17,786 bases of DNA from Candidatus Wallbacteria bacterium. Its GTDB lineage: Bacteria; Muiribacteriota; JAQTZZ01. The stretch lies in contig JAQTZZ010000071.1 of the NCBI GenBank assembly GCA_028687545.1, positions 1-17,786 of the forward strand, written 5' to 3'. A model generated the notes under the pieces. That model was not told the origin of the DNA. It was given only the letters and a program-made list of their open reading frames with translations, and searched no databases. Below are positions 6,657-13,871 of this stretch, piece after piece (positions within the stretch are counted from its first letter, which is position 1; each line of letters opens with the position of its first letter). The translations under genes were made by a program, and so were the position numbers.

Positions 6657-7577
6657 ATGAAAAGAAGAATCACTGATATACTGGTTCCGGTTTTCGTCAA
6701 CCTGCTCGGAGTGTTCTGGATATGGATCGGATTGAACTATTCCCAAGGTGAACTCAAGTATCAGATCTTTATTTCAGCAATGCTGGCAGGAATTTTAGTA
6801 ATTCAGCGCATCAAGGCTGGTTATTACATCGGATTATGCACATCACTGGGCTGTTTTTTATATGCTCTTGTGTCAATGTTGACTGATCATCCTGCAGTTG
6901 CAAACCTTTCCCTTTTAGCTTTTGGCTGGACATGTTTCAATCTTCTTGAGGACGAATCCGGAAAACGATACTTTTCAATGGAACGAAATGATCCTTACAG
7001 CTTCCAAATGAAAATCTGGCTGTCAATCGTGCTTTTTTTAGGAGGTGTCGTCCTTGCACCATTTGTATTAGTAATGACTGCAATGTTAACAAGTTTCACT
7101 TCATCAATTGTACCACCAACTTATCCCGGTGAGGAGTTATGCTGGAGTCTGCTGATTCCGGAATTGATTTTGATCGCTGCGATCTCGATTTTTCTCAATC
7201 TGAGAAAAATAGCTAAAATGCACGCCCAAAACCTTGAAAAATTCCTACTCGACAGGGTGCATGTCCCGAATTTCCGGAAAAAGGCCAGGGAAGAGCTGGA
7301 AAATCTCAAGCATGAGGCTGGCTTTTTCATCTCAAAAGCCGGAAAAACGCTTTCCGCACTCTACCCTGCTGGTCTGATCGCTGCAGGGCAGCCTGAAACA
7401 GCATCTAATCCATTCCTCACCGAGATTTTCGCCTGCCTGAAGATCATGCGCTCGACCCCAGCAATCCAGGTCCAGATCATCGACAGTTTTGAGTTTTACT
7501 TTCATAAAGACCTTTCAGAATCGCCGGATACGGTGATGCAGATCTCAGAAATGCTGCTCAATGCTTTTCTGAACTGA
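6657..7577 (+). CDS. Membrane protein with cytoplasmic C-terminal domain, unknown function
   Basis: The 306-residue protein has about five membrane helices in its first 180 residues (roughly 9-28, 35-50, 58-78, 118-142, 163-183). It then has a soluble, helical region of about 120 residues rich in charged residues (HAQNLEKFLLDRVHVPNFRKKAREELENLK near 190-220). The later part mentions no catalytic motif. The ATG at 6657 has only a weak ribosome binding site, yet no better in-frame start is near. The N-terminal two thirds use more A/T-ending codons than the following genes. An elaborate operator region lies upstream (6360-6568), so expression is probably regulated. No terminator was seen after it; a 113-base gap separates it from the secreted protein gene at 7691, which may be read from the same transcript. 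Confidence 0.65.
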   Translation: MKRRITDILVPVFVNLLGVFWIWIGLNYSQGELKYQIFISAMLAGILVIQRIKAGYYIGLCTSLGCFLYALVSMLTDHPAVANLSLLAFGWTCFNLLEDESGKRYFSMERNDPYSFQMKIWLSIVLFLGGVVLAPFVLVMTAMLTSFTSSIVPPTYPGEELCWSLLIPELILIAAISIFLNLRKIAKMHAQNLEKFLLDRVHVPNFRKKAREELENLKHEAGFFISKAGKTLSALYPAGLIAAGQPETASNPFLTEIFACLKIMRSTPAIQVQIIDSFEFYFHKDLSESPDTVMQISEMLLNAFLN

Positions 7578-7631
7578 AACTTGCGCAGCCCTCAATTTTT
7601 TCACACAGATTCACTATTCAAAGGAGAATTT

Positions 7632-7671
7632 CCGGATATTCTTGCATTAAGAAAAACCGGAAGAATCCGGT
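7632..7671 (+). promoter_or_regulatory. Leader with two mutually exclusive hairpins
   Basis: CCGGATATTCTT (7632-7643) can pair with AAGAATCCGG (7661-7670). Alternatively ACCGG (7656-7660) pairs with CCGGT (7667-7671). The two structures share the same right strand and lie 20 bases before the ATG at 7691, next to its GGAGG. This could modulate translation of the secreted protein, but no ligand-binding class is recognised. Confidence 0.25.
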
Positions 7672-7690
7672 GAAAACACAGGAGGACTGA

Positions 7691-8194
7691 ATGAAGTGGA
7701 CAAAGGGTTTGGCTGTAAACATTATGGCTGTAACAGTTTTCATGCTGTCCTGCGCAGCAGCTTCTGCTGAAAACATCAACTGCAAAAGAGCTGATCTGCT
7801 CATGGCAAAAGCCGGCGGAACAACCAGCATCGAATACATTATCGGATTCACCTACAACGGGGCAGAAATGGACTACAAGTGGAAAGAGCAGCAGGAAGTA
7901 AGCGGTGAGCAGATCAGTGTCGAACAGCAGAAGATAATCATCAGGTTCATCTCAAGACTGCAGACAAGTAAGGATGCGCTTGCCACCATCGTTGCCGACA
8001 AGACAGGTTTCAGTAAGGCTGGCATCAAGATTCTGTATAGAAAGGTGATCGTCAGATATCCTGACCGGCTCTGGGTCGAATACCTGGACAACGCGGAAGT
8101 GATTCATCACGACCCGGACGGCCTGGTGTATACAGGACAGATCGACAGCCTGATGCAGGAACTCCTGGATCATCCGGAGCTTATGGAGGACTGA
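7691..8194 (+). CDS. Small secreted protein, unknown function
   Basis: The 167-residue protein begins with a signal peptide (MKWTKGLAVNIMAV, hydrophobic core to about residue 24, cleavage likely after SAAASA). AGGAGG lies five bases before the ATG. The mature part is mixed alpha/beta, with charged stretches and conserved-looking aromatic residues (IEYIIGFTYNGAEMDYKW, then IKILYRKVIVRYPDRLWVEYLD), and one cysteine near the N-terminus of the mature form. No known domain was recognised. It sits between a membrane protein gene and the double-SH3 secreted protein, and ends in a strong terminator at 8219-8253. It may share their surface role, but that rests on position alone. Confidence 0.7.
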   Translation: MKWTKGLAVNIMAVTVFMLSCAAASAENINCKRADLLMAKAGGTTSIEYIIGFTYNGAEMDYKWKEQQEVSGEQISVEQQKIIIRFISRLQTSKDALATIVADKTGFSKAGIKILYRKVIVRYPDRLWVEYLDNAEVIHHDPDGLVYTGQIDSLMQELLDHPELMED

Positions 8195-8218
8195 GATCCA
8201 GGAAACTGCAGTAGAAAG

Positions 8219-8253
8219 AAAAAGGCCTTTCCCTTAGAGGTGAGGCCTTTTTT
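8219..8253 (+). terminator. Rho-independent terminator after the gene at 7691
   Basis: AAAAAGGCCT (8219-8228) pairs with AGGCCTTTTT (8243-8252) and is followed by T. The same GGCCT stem is used in the terminator at 9179-9212. Confidence 0.85.
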
Positions 8254-8304
8254 ATTAATTGCTGAAAAGACATTTTGTCAAATGTATAGACCCGGTACAA
8301 GTTA

Positions 8305-8361
8305 CAATGATACGCCATGATACGCGATGATTCGTGACCAGAAGCAAAATCCGACTATAGT
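8305..8361 (+). promoter_or_regulatory. Triple 10-bp repeat promoter, copy B (upstream of double-SH3 protein)
   Basis: Units CAATGATACG (8305-8314), CCATGATACG (8315-8324) and CGATGATTCG (8325-8334) are followed by TGAC and, at the same 21-base distance as copy A, TATAGT (8356-8361). The downstream TTGCTTTAAGAAAA is identical to copy A. A small hairpin, GCGGT-GAA-ACCGC, follows at 8378-8390 in the 5' leader of this copy only. Transcription would begin near 8368, so the coding start must be 8423. Confidence 0.75.
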
Positions 8362-8422
8362 TGCTTTAAGAAAACAAGCGGTGAAACCGCAGAAAAATCA
8401 AAAAAACTACAGGAGGATCGGA

Positions 8423-9157
8423 ATGAAGGGACTCAGAGGAATCGCAAAGGGAATCATGACACTGGCACTGGCACTGATGCTGCATGGCGCAGCCTCGGCG
8501 GAAAGCGTCAATTTCAAGCAAGCGCTGGTCTGCAATGATGGAGCACTGGTCTACGACGATTTCGCAGCCTGCAACATGGTCAAGGAATGGGCAGCCATCG
8601 ACAAACTCGCCAGAGGCACGAAAGTGACAGTGCTGGAACTGAAGGACGCTTCATACCTGATCAACTGCCCGGGTCATGACAGAGTATGGATCTACAGTGA
8701 CGATCTCACACCCTGCCTCAAGTATCGCTGCGTGGCTACAAAGAAAGACAGCAGCTACCCGAATCTTCCGGCTAAGATAGTCACCGGCTGGTTTAACGGA
8801 TCAGATGCAGCCTGGGATGCGCTTTACGAAGAAATCAGCAAATATTCCGGCTCTGCAGATATCGATGCCAATCAGGTCTACAACGTGAAAAACGAAATGC
8901 AGGAAAACCCGGACCTGACCATCGAACAGCTCGGCGAAAACAACCGGAACAGGAATACCTGGACCGTAAACTGCGCTGCCCCGGCCTATATGAACGCCAA
9001 CTCAGCTTCCAGCGCCAATGCGGCCGCCGCAGTCGCCACCCTCGACAATGGCACGACCGTCACTGTGGTGGCAGCAGAAGGCAGTGCAGTGCAGATCATG
9101 ACCGTTACCGGCGAGAAATACTGGATCACCTGCAGCGAAGGCTGCCTGGTGAAATAA
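8423..9157 (+). CDS. Secreted protein with two SH3-like domains
   Basis: The 244-residue protein starts at ATG 8423 after AGGAGG (8411-8416). The longer frame from 8327 is excluded because it begins within the promoter. Residues 1-27 are a signal peptide ending ASA. Two regions have the pattern of bacterial SH3 folds (G-T-x-V-x-V turn followed by a W-ending strand): about 30-100, with TKVTVLELKDASYLINCPG and VWIYSDDL, and about 180-244, with TTVTVVAAEG and KYWITCSEGCLVK. Each contains paired cysteines that could form disulfides. A helical linker of about 60 residues joins them. SH3b domains bind cell-wall peptides or surface ligands; no catalytic domain is present, so this is probably a binding or structural surface protein. 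It is likely co-regulated with the protease-SH3b gene at 5157. Confidence 0.7.
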   Translation: MKGLRGIAKGIMTLALALMLHGAASAESVNFKQALVCNDGALVYDDFAACNMVKEWAAIDKLARGTKVTVLELKDASYLINCPGHDRVWIYSDDLTPCLKYRCVATKKDSSYPNLPAKIVTGWFNGSDAAWDALYEEISKYSGSADIDANQVYNVKNEMQENPDLTIEQLGENNRNRNTWTVNCAAPAYMNANSASSANAAAAVATLDNGTTVTVVAAEGSAVQIMTVTGEKYWITCSEGCLVK

Positions 9158-9178
9158 AACAGATCAACTGATCTTAGC

Positions 9179-9212
9179 AAAAGGCCTTTCCTTCATCGGA
9201 GAGGCCTTTTTA
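9179..9212 (+). terminator. Rho-independent terminator after the double-SH3 gene
   Basis: AAAAGGCCT (9179-9187) pairs with AGGCCTTTT (9202-9210) and is followed by T. It separates this gene from the STAND regulator that begins at 9249. Confidence 0.85.
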
Positions 9213-9248
9213 CTTTAAACAAAAACAAATCTTTGATACCATTTTTTC

Positions 9249-11894
9249 ATGGCAATCAAAAAACCTGCTGACAGAATCGGGGAAATCGAATTCCTGTTAA
9301 AAAAGATCGCAGGCACGGGCTGCACGGTCATAGTCGGCATGGCGGGCATCGGCAAGTCCTGGCTGGCAGACGCGCTGTATCGGAAAATCCAGGATTCAGG
9401 CGCAAAGGCGATCCGCCTGTGCTGCCTGGAGAATTCGACTGCCCAAGATCTGCAGGCAGAACTCTCGAAATCCATTTCAGTATTGACCGGCAGAAAACAG
9501 GGCGACTCGAACCAGAATCTGGAAACAGCCTTACAACTTCTGGATGCCGAGCAGATCACTCTGATCATGGACGATTTTCATCTGATCGAAAGCCGGGAAA
9601 CACTCCCGGTTTTTGGATATGCCACAAGGCTTGTTTCTGGCAGGGCCGTGTTCTTCACCAGGAAACGGCCGGAACTGGATGCAGCCCTGGCTGCAGACAT
9701 CTACCAGTACAATCTGCAGGGACTCAGCGAGGCTGAGACAGGCGCGATGACTGAGTCTCTCTTTTCATTCCATGACGCAGATCCTCCTGACCAGGCCCTG
9801 AAAAAAGCGGTTTTCAGGCATACTGCAGGGCATCCGTTTTCAGTGAAAATCATCTGCGGCATGCTGCTGACCGGCAGGATCACGGTCGCTGAACTGGAGG
9901 CAGGGAAAATGATCAGCGAATTCACTGACCAGTACCTGGACCAGTCGATCTGGCGGCAGCAGCCCGAAGAGTTCAGGGAAACCCTGCGCATCCTGAGCAT
10001 ACTGCGTAAGCCTGTAGACAGGGAGATTGTCCGCAGTCTGGCAGGAGACAGGGCCGGTACAGTCATAGCGAGCCTGGCAGACTCATGCCTCGCAGATACG
10101 GACATGCAGGGCAGGATCGCGGTTCCGCAGGTGGTGAAGAATTTCGTGATGAGACTGACAGATGAGAAGGCACTGAGAAGTCTGCATCTGAAAGCAGCGG
10201 AATGCCTGAAAAAAGGCCTGCCTGGCGATCCGGAAAATCTGCTTGAAACATACTATCACTACTCCAGCGCAGCTGTGCGTAAGCGTGCAGTTGACACCCT
10301 GCTGGAACTGGCCGAACTCAACCGTTACTATCAGAACAACGTCAGGGACGTAGTCCATCTTCTGCAGAAAGAGATGGAAGGCGGCAGATACAGGCTCCAG
10401 GAATTGAACGAGGCCCTGGTGGAGCAGCTGATCATTCTCTGCAGGTTTGAGGAAGCAGCGGCAGGACTTGCTGCGATCGTGGGAAGCGCCAGGCATTATC
10501 TGGAAGGCACACTGGAATACATGAGGGACAATGGAGCCAGGGCCATCGAACTGTTTGAAAAATGCAGGAAGCGGGATCTGAGCCCGCAGCGAAGTCTGCT
10601 CCTCCTGCTGAGAATGAGCATGTGCAGGTTCTTTCTCGGCCAGCAGGAAAAGGCGGAGGAAGAACTGAACGCAATTGCCGTTCTGCCTGAGCTTCAGGAT
10701 TATCCGGTGCTCAAGGCCTGGTTCAACTACTCCAGGTCTCAGGTGGAATATTTCCGGGGCAGGACTGACAAGGCCATTTCCCTGATCGATGAATGCCTGG
10801 AAGAATTTCTGAGGCTCGGCATGAGGTCCAGCATCCCTTCAGCCCTGACAGGCAAGGCCATCAACCTGCTCTCCCAGAACAGAATAGAAGAAACCCGGGC
10901 AATGGCCCGGCAGATTCTGGACATCTACGGCGACTGCTCCACCCCGCATCAGAGAGGGATGGCATTCTCCATGCTGGCCGAATCCGGGATCAGGTGCGGC
11001 GAATACAGGGACGCCATCGCCTGGCAACTGAAGGCGATCGAATGCTTCAAAAACGCCGGACTGGCTGTCGGAATGGCCGATGAATACGGAAAGCTTGGCA
11101 ATATCTGGCTGCGCTGCGGCGACGAGACCGAAGCGCTGCGGAATTTCCAGAAATCCATGGAACTGGTCGAAAAGAACGAGGAAATCGCCTCCAGAGTGTT
11201 CAATACCTGCCTGTATTGCGAACTGCTTATCATCCAGGGAAAAAATGCGGAAGCTTATGAAAGACTTCATCAGGTCGAAGCGTCGAAAGGCGGCAGATGC
11301 CCTCATTACCTGACCAACTTCAATTTTCTGCTCAACCTGGCCTCCCGTCTGTCCGGCCGCGAAAAAGAAGCTGAGATTTATAGAGCCCGGTTCATGGAAG
11401 ACCTGGAGGATTTCACTCCTTCCACGAGAGAGACAGTGGAAAAGAATAATGCCTGGCTGATGCAGGAGCTGGAAAAACGCAAAGGCAGGATCAATGTCCT
11501 CCGCGAAACCGGCCTGGAAAGCATGGGAAAGAAAGATGCCGAAAACCTGGCCGGTAAAGCCGGGGAATACGGGATCCTGGTCGACTTCAGGGGCAAAAAG
11601 CTATTCGTGGACGGCAGGGAAGTCCAATTTTTCCATCGGCAGACCATGGTGAAGCTGCTGCGCGAGCTTGTCCGTTCGCCAGGACGCATCATGGCTCCTA
11701 AAGAGATTTTCCCGTTAGTCTGGAATCGCTCCTATGACCCGGTCGGAGACGAAGGATTTTACAGGATGACCATTGCCAGGCTGCGGAAAATCCTGTTTCC
11801 AGGAAACAACGAACGCTTCATCGAGAAGACAGGCACATCAAATCATTACAGATTCAATCCAGCCTGCGGATACTGCATCATTTTACCAGATTGA
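9249..11894 (+). CDS. STAND NTPase regulator with TPR-like sensor and C-terminal OmpR/PhoB-type winged helix
   Basis: The 881-residue protein has a P-loop NTPase at the N-terminus: Walker A GMAGIGKS at 30-37, Walker B LIMDDFH at 105-111, and a sensor-like RAVFFTRKR at 132-140. It then has the helical and winged parts typical of STAND ATPases (to about 330). Residues about 340-720 are tandem helical hairpins of TPR type (for example GRTDKAISLIDECLEEFLRLG around 525 and GEYRDAIAWQLKAIECFKNAG around 600). Residues 776-881 form a winged helix of the Trans_reg_C class, with recognition helix FYRMTIARLRKIL. Family logic: ligand or protein binding to the TPRs releases ATP-driven oligomerisation and DNA binding. 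Most such regulators have a different order or DNA-binding domain. The ATG at 9249 has no clear Shine-Dalgarno, but Walker A requires a start near here. It is a candidate reader of the 10-bp repeats at 5071 and 8305. Confidence 0.8.
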   Translation: MAIKKPADRIGEIEFLLKKIAGTGCTVIVGMAGIGKSWLADALYRKIQDSGAKAIRLCCLENSTAQDLQAELSKSISVLTGRKQGDSNQNLETALQLLDAEQITLIMDDFHLIESRETLPVFGYATRLVSGRAVFFTRKRPELDAALAADIYQYNLQGLSEAETGAMTESLFSFHDADPPDQALKKAVFRHTAGHPFSVKIICGMLLTGRITVAELEAGKMISEFTDQYLDQSIWRQQPEEFRETLRILSILRKPVDREIVRSLAGDRAGTVIASLADSCLADTDMQGRIAVPQVVKNFVMRLTDEKALRSLHLKAAECLKKGLPGDPENLLETYYHYSSAAVRKRAVDTLLELAELNRYYQNNVRDVVHLLQKEMEGGRYRLQELNEALVEQLIILCRFEEAAAGLAAIVGSARHYLEGTLEYMRDNGARAIELFEKCRKRDLSPQRSLLLLLRMSMCRFFLGQQEKAEEELNAIAVLPELQDYPVLKAWFNYSRSQVEYFRGRTDKAISLIDECLEEFLRLGMRSSIPSALTGKAINLLSQNRIEETRAMARQILDIYGDCSTPHQRGMAFSMLAESGIRCGEYRDAIAWQLKAIECFKNAGLAVGMADEYGKLGNIWLRCGDETEALRNFQKSMELVEKNEEIASRVFNTCLYCELLIIQGKNAEAYERLHQVEASKGGRCPHYLTNFNFLLNLASRLSGREKEAEIYRARFMEDLEDFTPSTRETVEKNNAWLMQELEKRKGRINVLRETGLESMGKKDAENLAGKAGEYGILVDFRGKKLFVDGREVQFFHRQTMVKLLRELVRSPGRIMAPKEIFPLVWNRSYDPVGDEGFYRMTIARLRKILFPGNNERFIEKTGTSNHYRFNPACGYCIILPD

Positions 11895-11938
11895 CAATTC
11901 CTGACAGAGATTGTGACTTAGGCTGAAACTGAAGTTTG

Positions 11939-12415
11939 TCAAGCGTCATGCAGATGCCTTTCCTGATGCTTGCGGAGATAATCAGTCAGGTCGTAGCCTA
12001 CTAACGCTCCAACATAAAAACCACTGAGGCTCATGAGAATCGCAAGTCTAAGCATGTGATGAGCAAAGTGAACATTCCCATCATGGAGCAGGATGATGAA
12101 AATGCAGATGCCGGCTCCCAATGCGCCTCCGACAAGAGCTCCGAGAATTTTATTTCTGATCTCTAAAGATAAAAAAAACCGTATCCCTAATATGGAACTC
12201 GTGAGCCATAAAAAAAACTGCACGATAATCCAGTAAAGATTGACGTATTTTGGGTATTCTACTATGTATGCTAATAAGATTGTCCCAAGAAATGCAAAAC
12301 CGATCAAACCTGCAGGTAATCCATATTCCAGAGCGTAACTCCATTTTATTCTGTTCAATTTTACTGCCGGTTGAACTGGTGAGTCTTCCGAAATGCGTCT
12401 CATGAATTCAAACAT
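11939..12415 (-). CDS. Four-helix membrane protein, unknown function
   Basis: The 158-residue protein starts at ATG 12415, with AAGGGGG upstream at a slightly long spacing. The frame is open to a TTG at 12448, but that lacks a ribosome binding site. Four membrane helices are evident: about residues 30-52, 58-80, 92-113 and 121-143, with a glycine-rich third helix (GALVGGALGAGICIF). The tail is charged and histidine-rich (YLRKHQERHLHDA). It lies 72 bases after the diguanylate cyclase gene on the same strand and is probably the last gene of that operon. No family was recognised. Its end meets the STAND gene tail to tail with 44 bases between and no clear terminator. Confidence 0.65.
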   Translation of the reverse strand: MFEFMRRISEDSPVQPAVKLNRIKWSYALEYGLPAGLIGFAFLGTILLAYIVEYPKYVNLYWIIVQFFLWLTSSILGIRFFLSLEIRNKILGALVGGALGAGICIFIILLHDGNVHFAHHMLRLAILMSLSGFYVGALVGYDLTDYLRKHQERHLHDA

Positions 12416-12487
12416 TTGATGAATCGCCCCCTTTTCTGTAAAGTGCAATCAGGAGGCTTTGCCGGAATTCAGTGATTTTCGTCGACT

Positions 12488-13819
12488 TCAGCACACCCTG
12501 TTCCTGCCTGTTTCTTTTGCCTTGTATAGAGCCTGATCCGCGATCTCAATGAAACGCTCAACTCCCATCTCCCTGATCAGATGTGAGACACCGAGGCTGC
12601 AGGTGACCTTGAGCGGCTTTTTTTCGTGGTTCAGAGGATTGTCTTCGATGGTTTTGCGGATGCGCTCCGCCAGCTTCAGGGCACCTTCATAGGGTGTTCC
12701 CGGACAGACGACTGCGAATTCCTCGCCCCCGTATCTGGCCACGAAATCGATTTCCTTCCTGATTACTCCTGCCGTGGTTTTTGCCACATGGCGCAGCACT
12801 GCGTCCCCGACCTGATGGCCATAAGTATCGTTGAAGCTCTTGAAATGGTCTATGTCAAGCATGATCATCGAAAGGTCGGTTTTGTAGCGTTTGGCATGGA
12901 AGACCTCTTCATTCAGCCGCACCTGGAAGTAGCGCCTGATGAAAACCCCGGTCAAGCCGTCTGTGATGGACAGCTCATAGAGCTGCTTGTTCTTGAAAGC
13001 GACCGCCACCTCACCGGCCAGCGCCATGCCCAGTTTCAGGTCTGAATTGAAGAACCCGTTCTTTTTATTGAGAAGATTGATCACCCCGATCGGCTGATTG
13101 TCCACGCACAGCGGCAGGCAGATCATGTTCCGCAGGCCTGAGTTCAGATTAAGTTTCTGGTAAGGGATGAAATAGTCGCTCTTTTCCACGTCCTTGACCA
13201 GCAGCGGTTCATTCAGTTCCAGTGATTTTCCGGCAATCCCCTCTCCGACCGGGAAAGTGATCCATTCCTCTATTTCAATGATCCGGTCTTTCCAGTAAAC
13301 CACCTTGGCTTTCAGGCTGCGTCCTTCCAGGAGCATCAGCGAGGCATGCTCACAGTTAACAGCTTCAGCCAGAATTTCCAGGATCTTGGTCAAAAGCTGA
13401 CTCATGTCAGGAATATTGATGATGGCCTGATTGACCTGGATCAGGCATTGCATGGCCCGATTCTTCAAGTCAAGTTCATGGTTTGAAGTGATGATTGTAT
13501 TCAATTTCTGCTTGAGATTCAATGTCATCCGGTTGATGTTTGTAGCAAGTTCCAGGGTTTCGTGGCTCTGATTTACCGGGAACTGATAATCAAGATTACC
13601 CTTGGCAAGTTCCGAGATTCCTGTCATCAGTTCCCTGAACGGATTCCGGTTCCTGCAGAGCAGCCAGGAAATTGTCAGCGTGGCGGCGGAAATCATGATT
13701 GTGATGATCAATCCAGTGAAAAAAAAGGATCTCAGACTGGAAAAGTAAATCAGCAGGATGGTCAAAACAGAGAATCCGGCTGCCACGATAAAAATCTGGA
13801 TAAAATGCTTTTTCAGCAT
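12488..13819 (-). CDS. Membrane-bound HAMP-GAF-GGDEF diguanylate cyclase
   Basis: The 443-residue protein joins two GTP molecules into cyclic di-GMP. Two membrane helices (7-28, 33-55) are followed by a HAMP linker (about 56-112, with LAKGNLDYQF), a GAF sensor domain (about 130-278, with GEGIAGKSL and NMICLPL), and the GGDEF domain from ITDGLTGV at 285. Catalytic residues are intact: LDIDHFKSFND with metal ligands D322 and D324, and the active site RYGGEEF at 362-368. The usual inhibitory site RxxD is replaced by KEID at 355-358, so product inhibition may be weak. No EAL or HD-GYP partner is in the window. The gene lies 52 bases behind the secreted phospholipase-like gene, probably in one operon. 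The start ATG 13819 follows AAAAGG. Confidence 0.92.
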   Translation of the reverse strand: MLKKHFIQIFIVAAGFSVLTILLIYFSSLRSFFFTGLIITIMISAATLTISWLLCRNRNPFRELMTGISELAKGNLDYQFPVNQSHETLELATNINRMTLNLKQKLNTIITSNHELDLKNRAMQCLIQVNQAIINIPDMSQLLTKILEILAEAVNCEHASLMLLEGRSLKAKVVYWKDRIIEIEEWITFPVGEGIAGKSLELNEPLLVKDVEKSDYFIPYQKLNLNSGLRNMICLPLCVDNQPIGVINLLNKKNGFFNSDLKLGMALAGEVAVAFKNKQLYELSITDGLTGVFIRRYFQVRLNEEVFHAKRYKTDLSMIMLDIDHFKSFNDTYGHQVGDAVLRHVAKTTAGVIRKEIDFVARYGGEEFAVVCPGTPYEGALKLAERIRKTIEDNPLNHEKKPLKVTCSLGVSHLIREMGVERFIEIADQALYKAKETGRNRVC

Positions 13820-13871
13820 GAGGCCTTTTTACAAACAAGATAACTAATCTTATCGGAAAATGAACAGGCAA

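Noticed and set aside
8327-8422. Start of the double-SH3 protein at 8327
   Set aside because: This ATG lies within the triple-repeat promoter, upstream of the -10 box; AGGAGG and a signal peptide mark the ATG at 8423.
10839-11306. Minus-strand frame of 155 codons inside the STAND gene
   Set aside because: It is opposite an 881-residue gene with clear domains, and its sequence is typical of reverse-frame reading.
11895-11938. Terminator between the convergent STAND and four-helix genes
   Set aside because: Only a five-base inverted pair (ACAAT/ATTGT) is visible and no T-run follows.
12416-12448. TTG start for the four-helix membrane protein
   Set aside because: No Shine-Dalgarno precedes the TTG, while G-rich sequence precedes ATG 12415.
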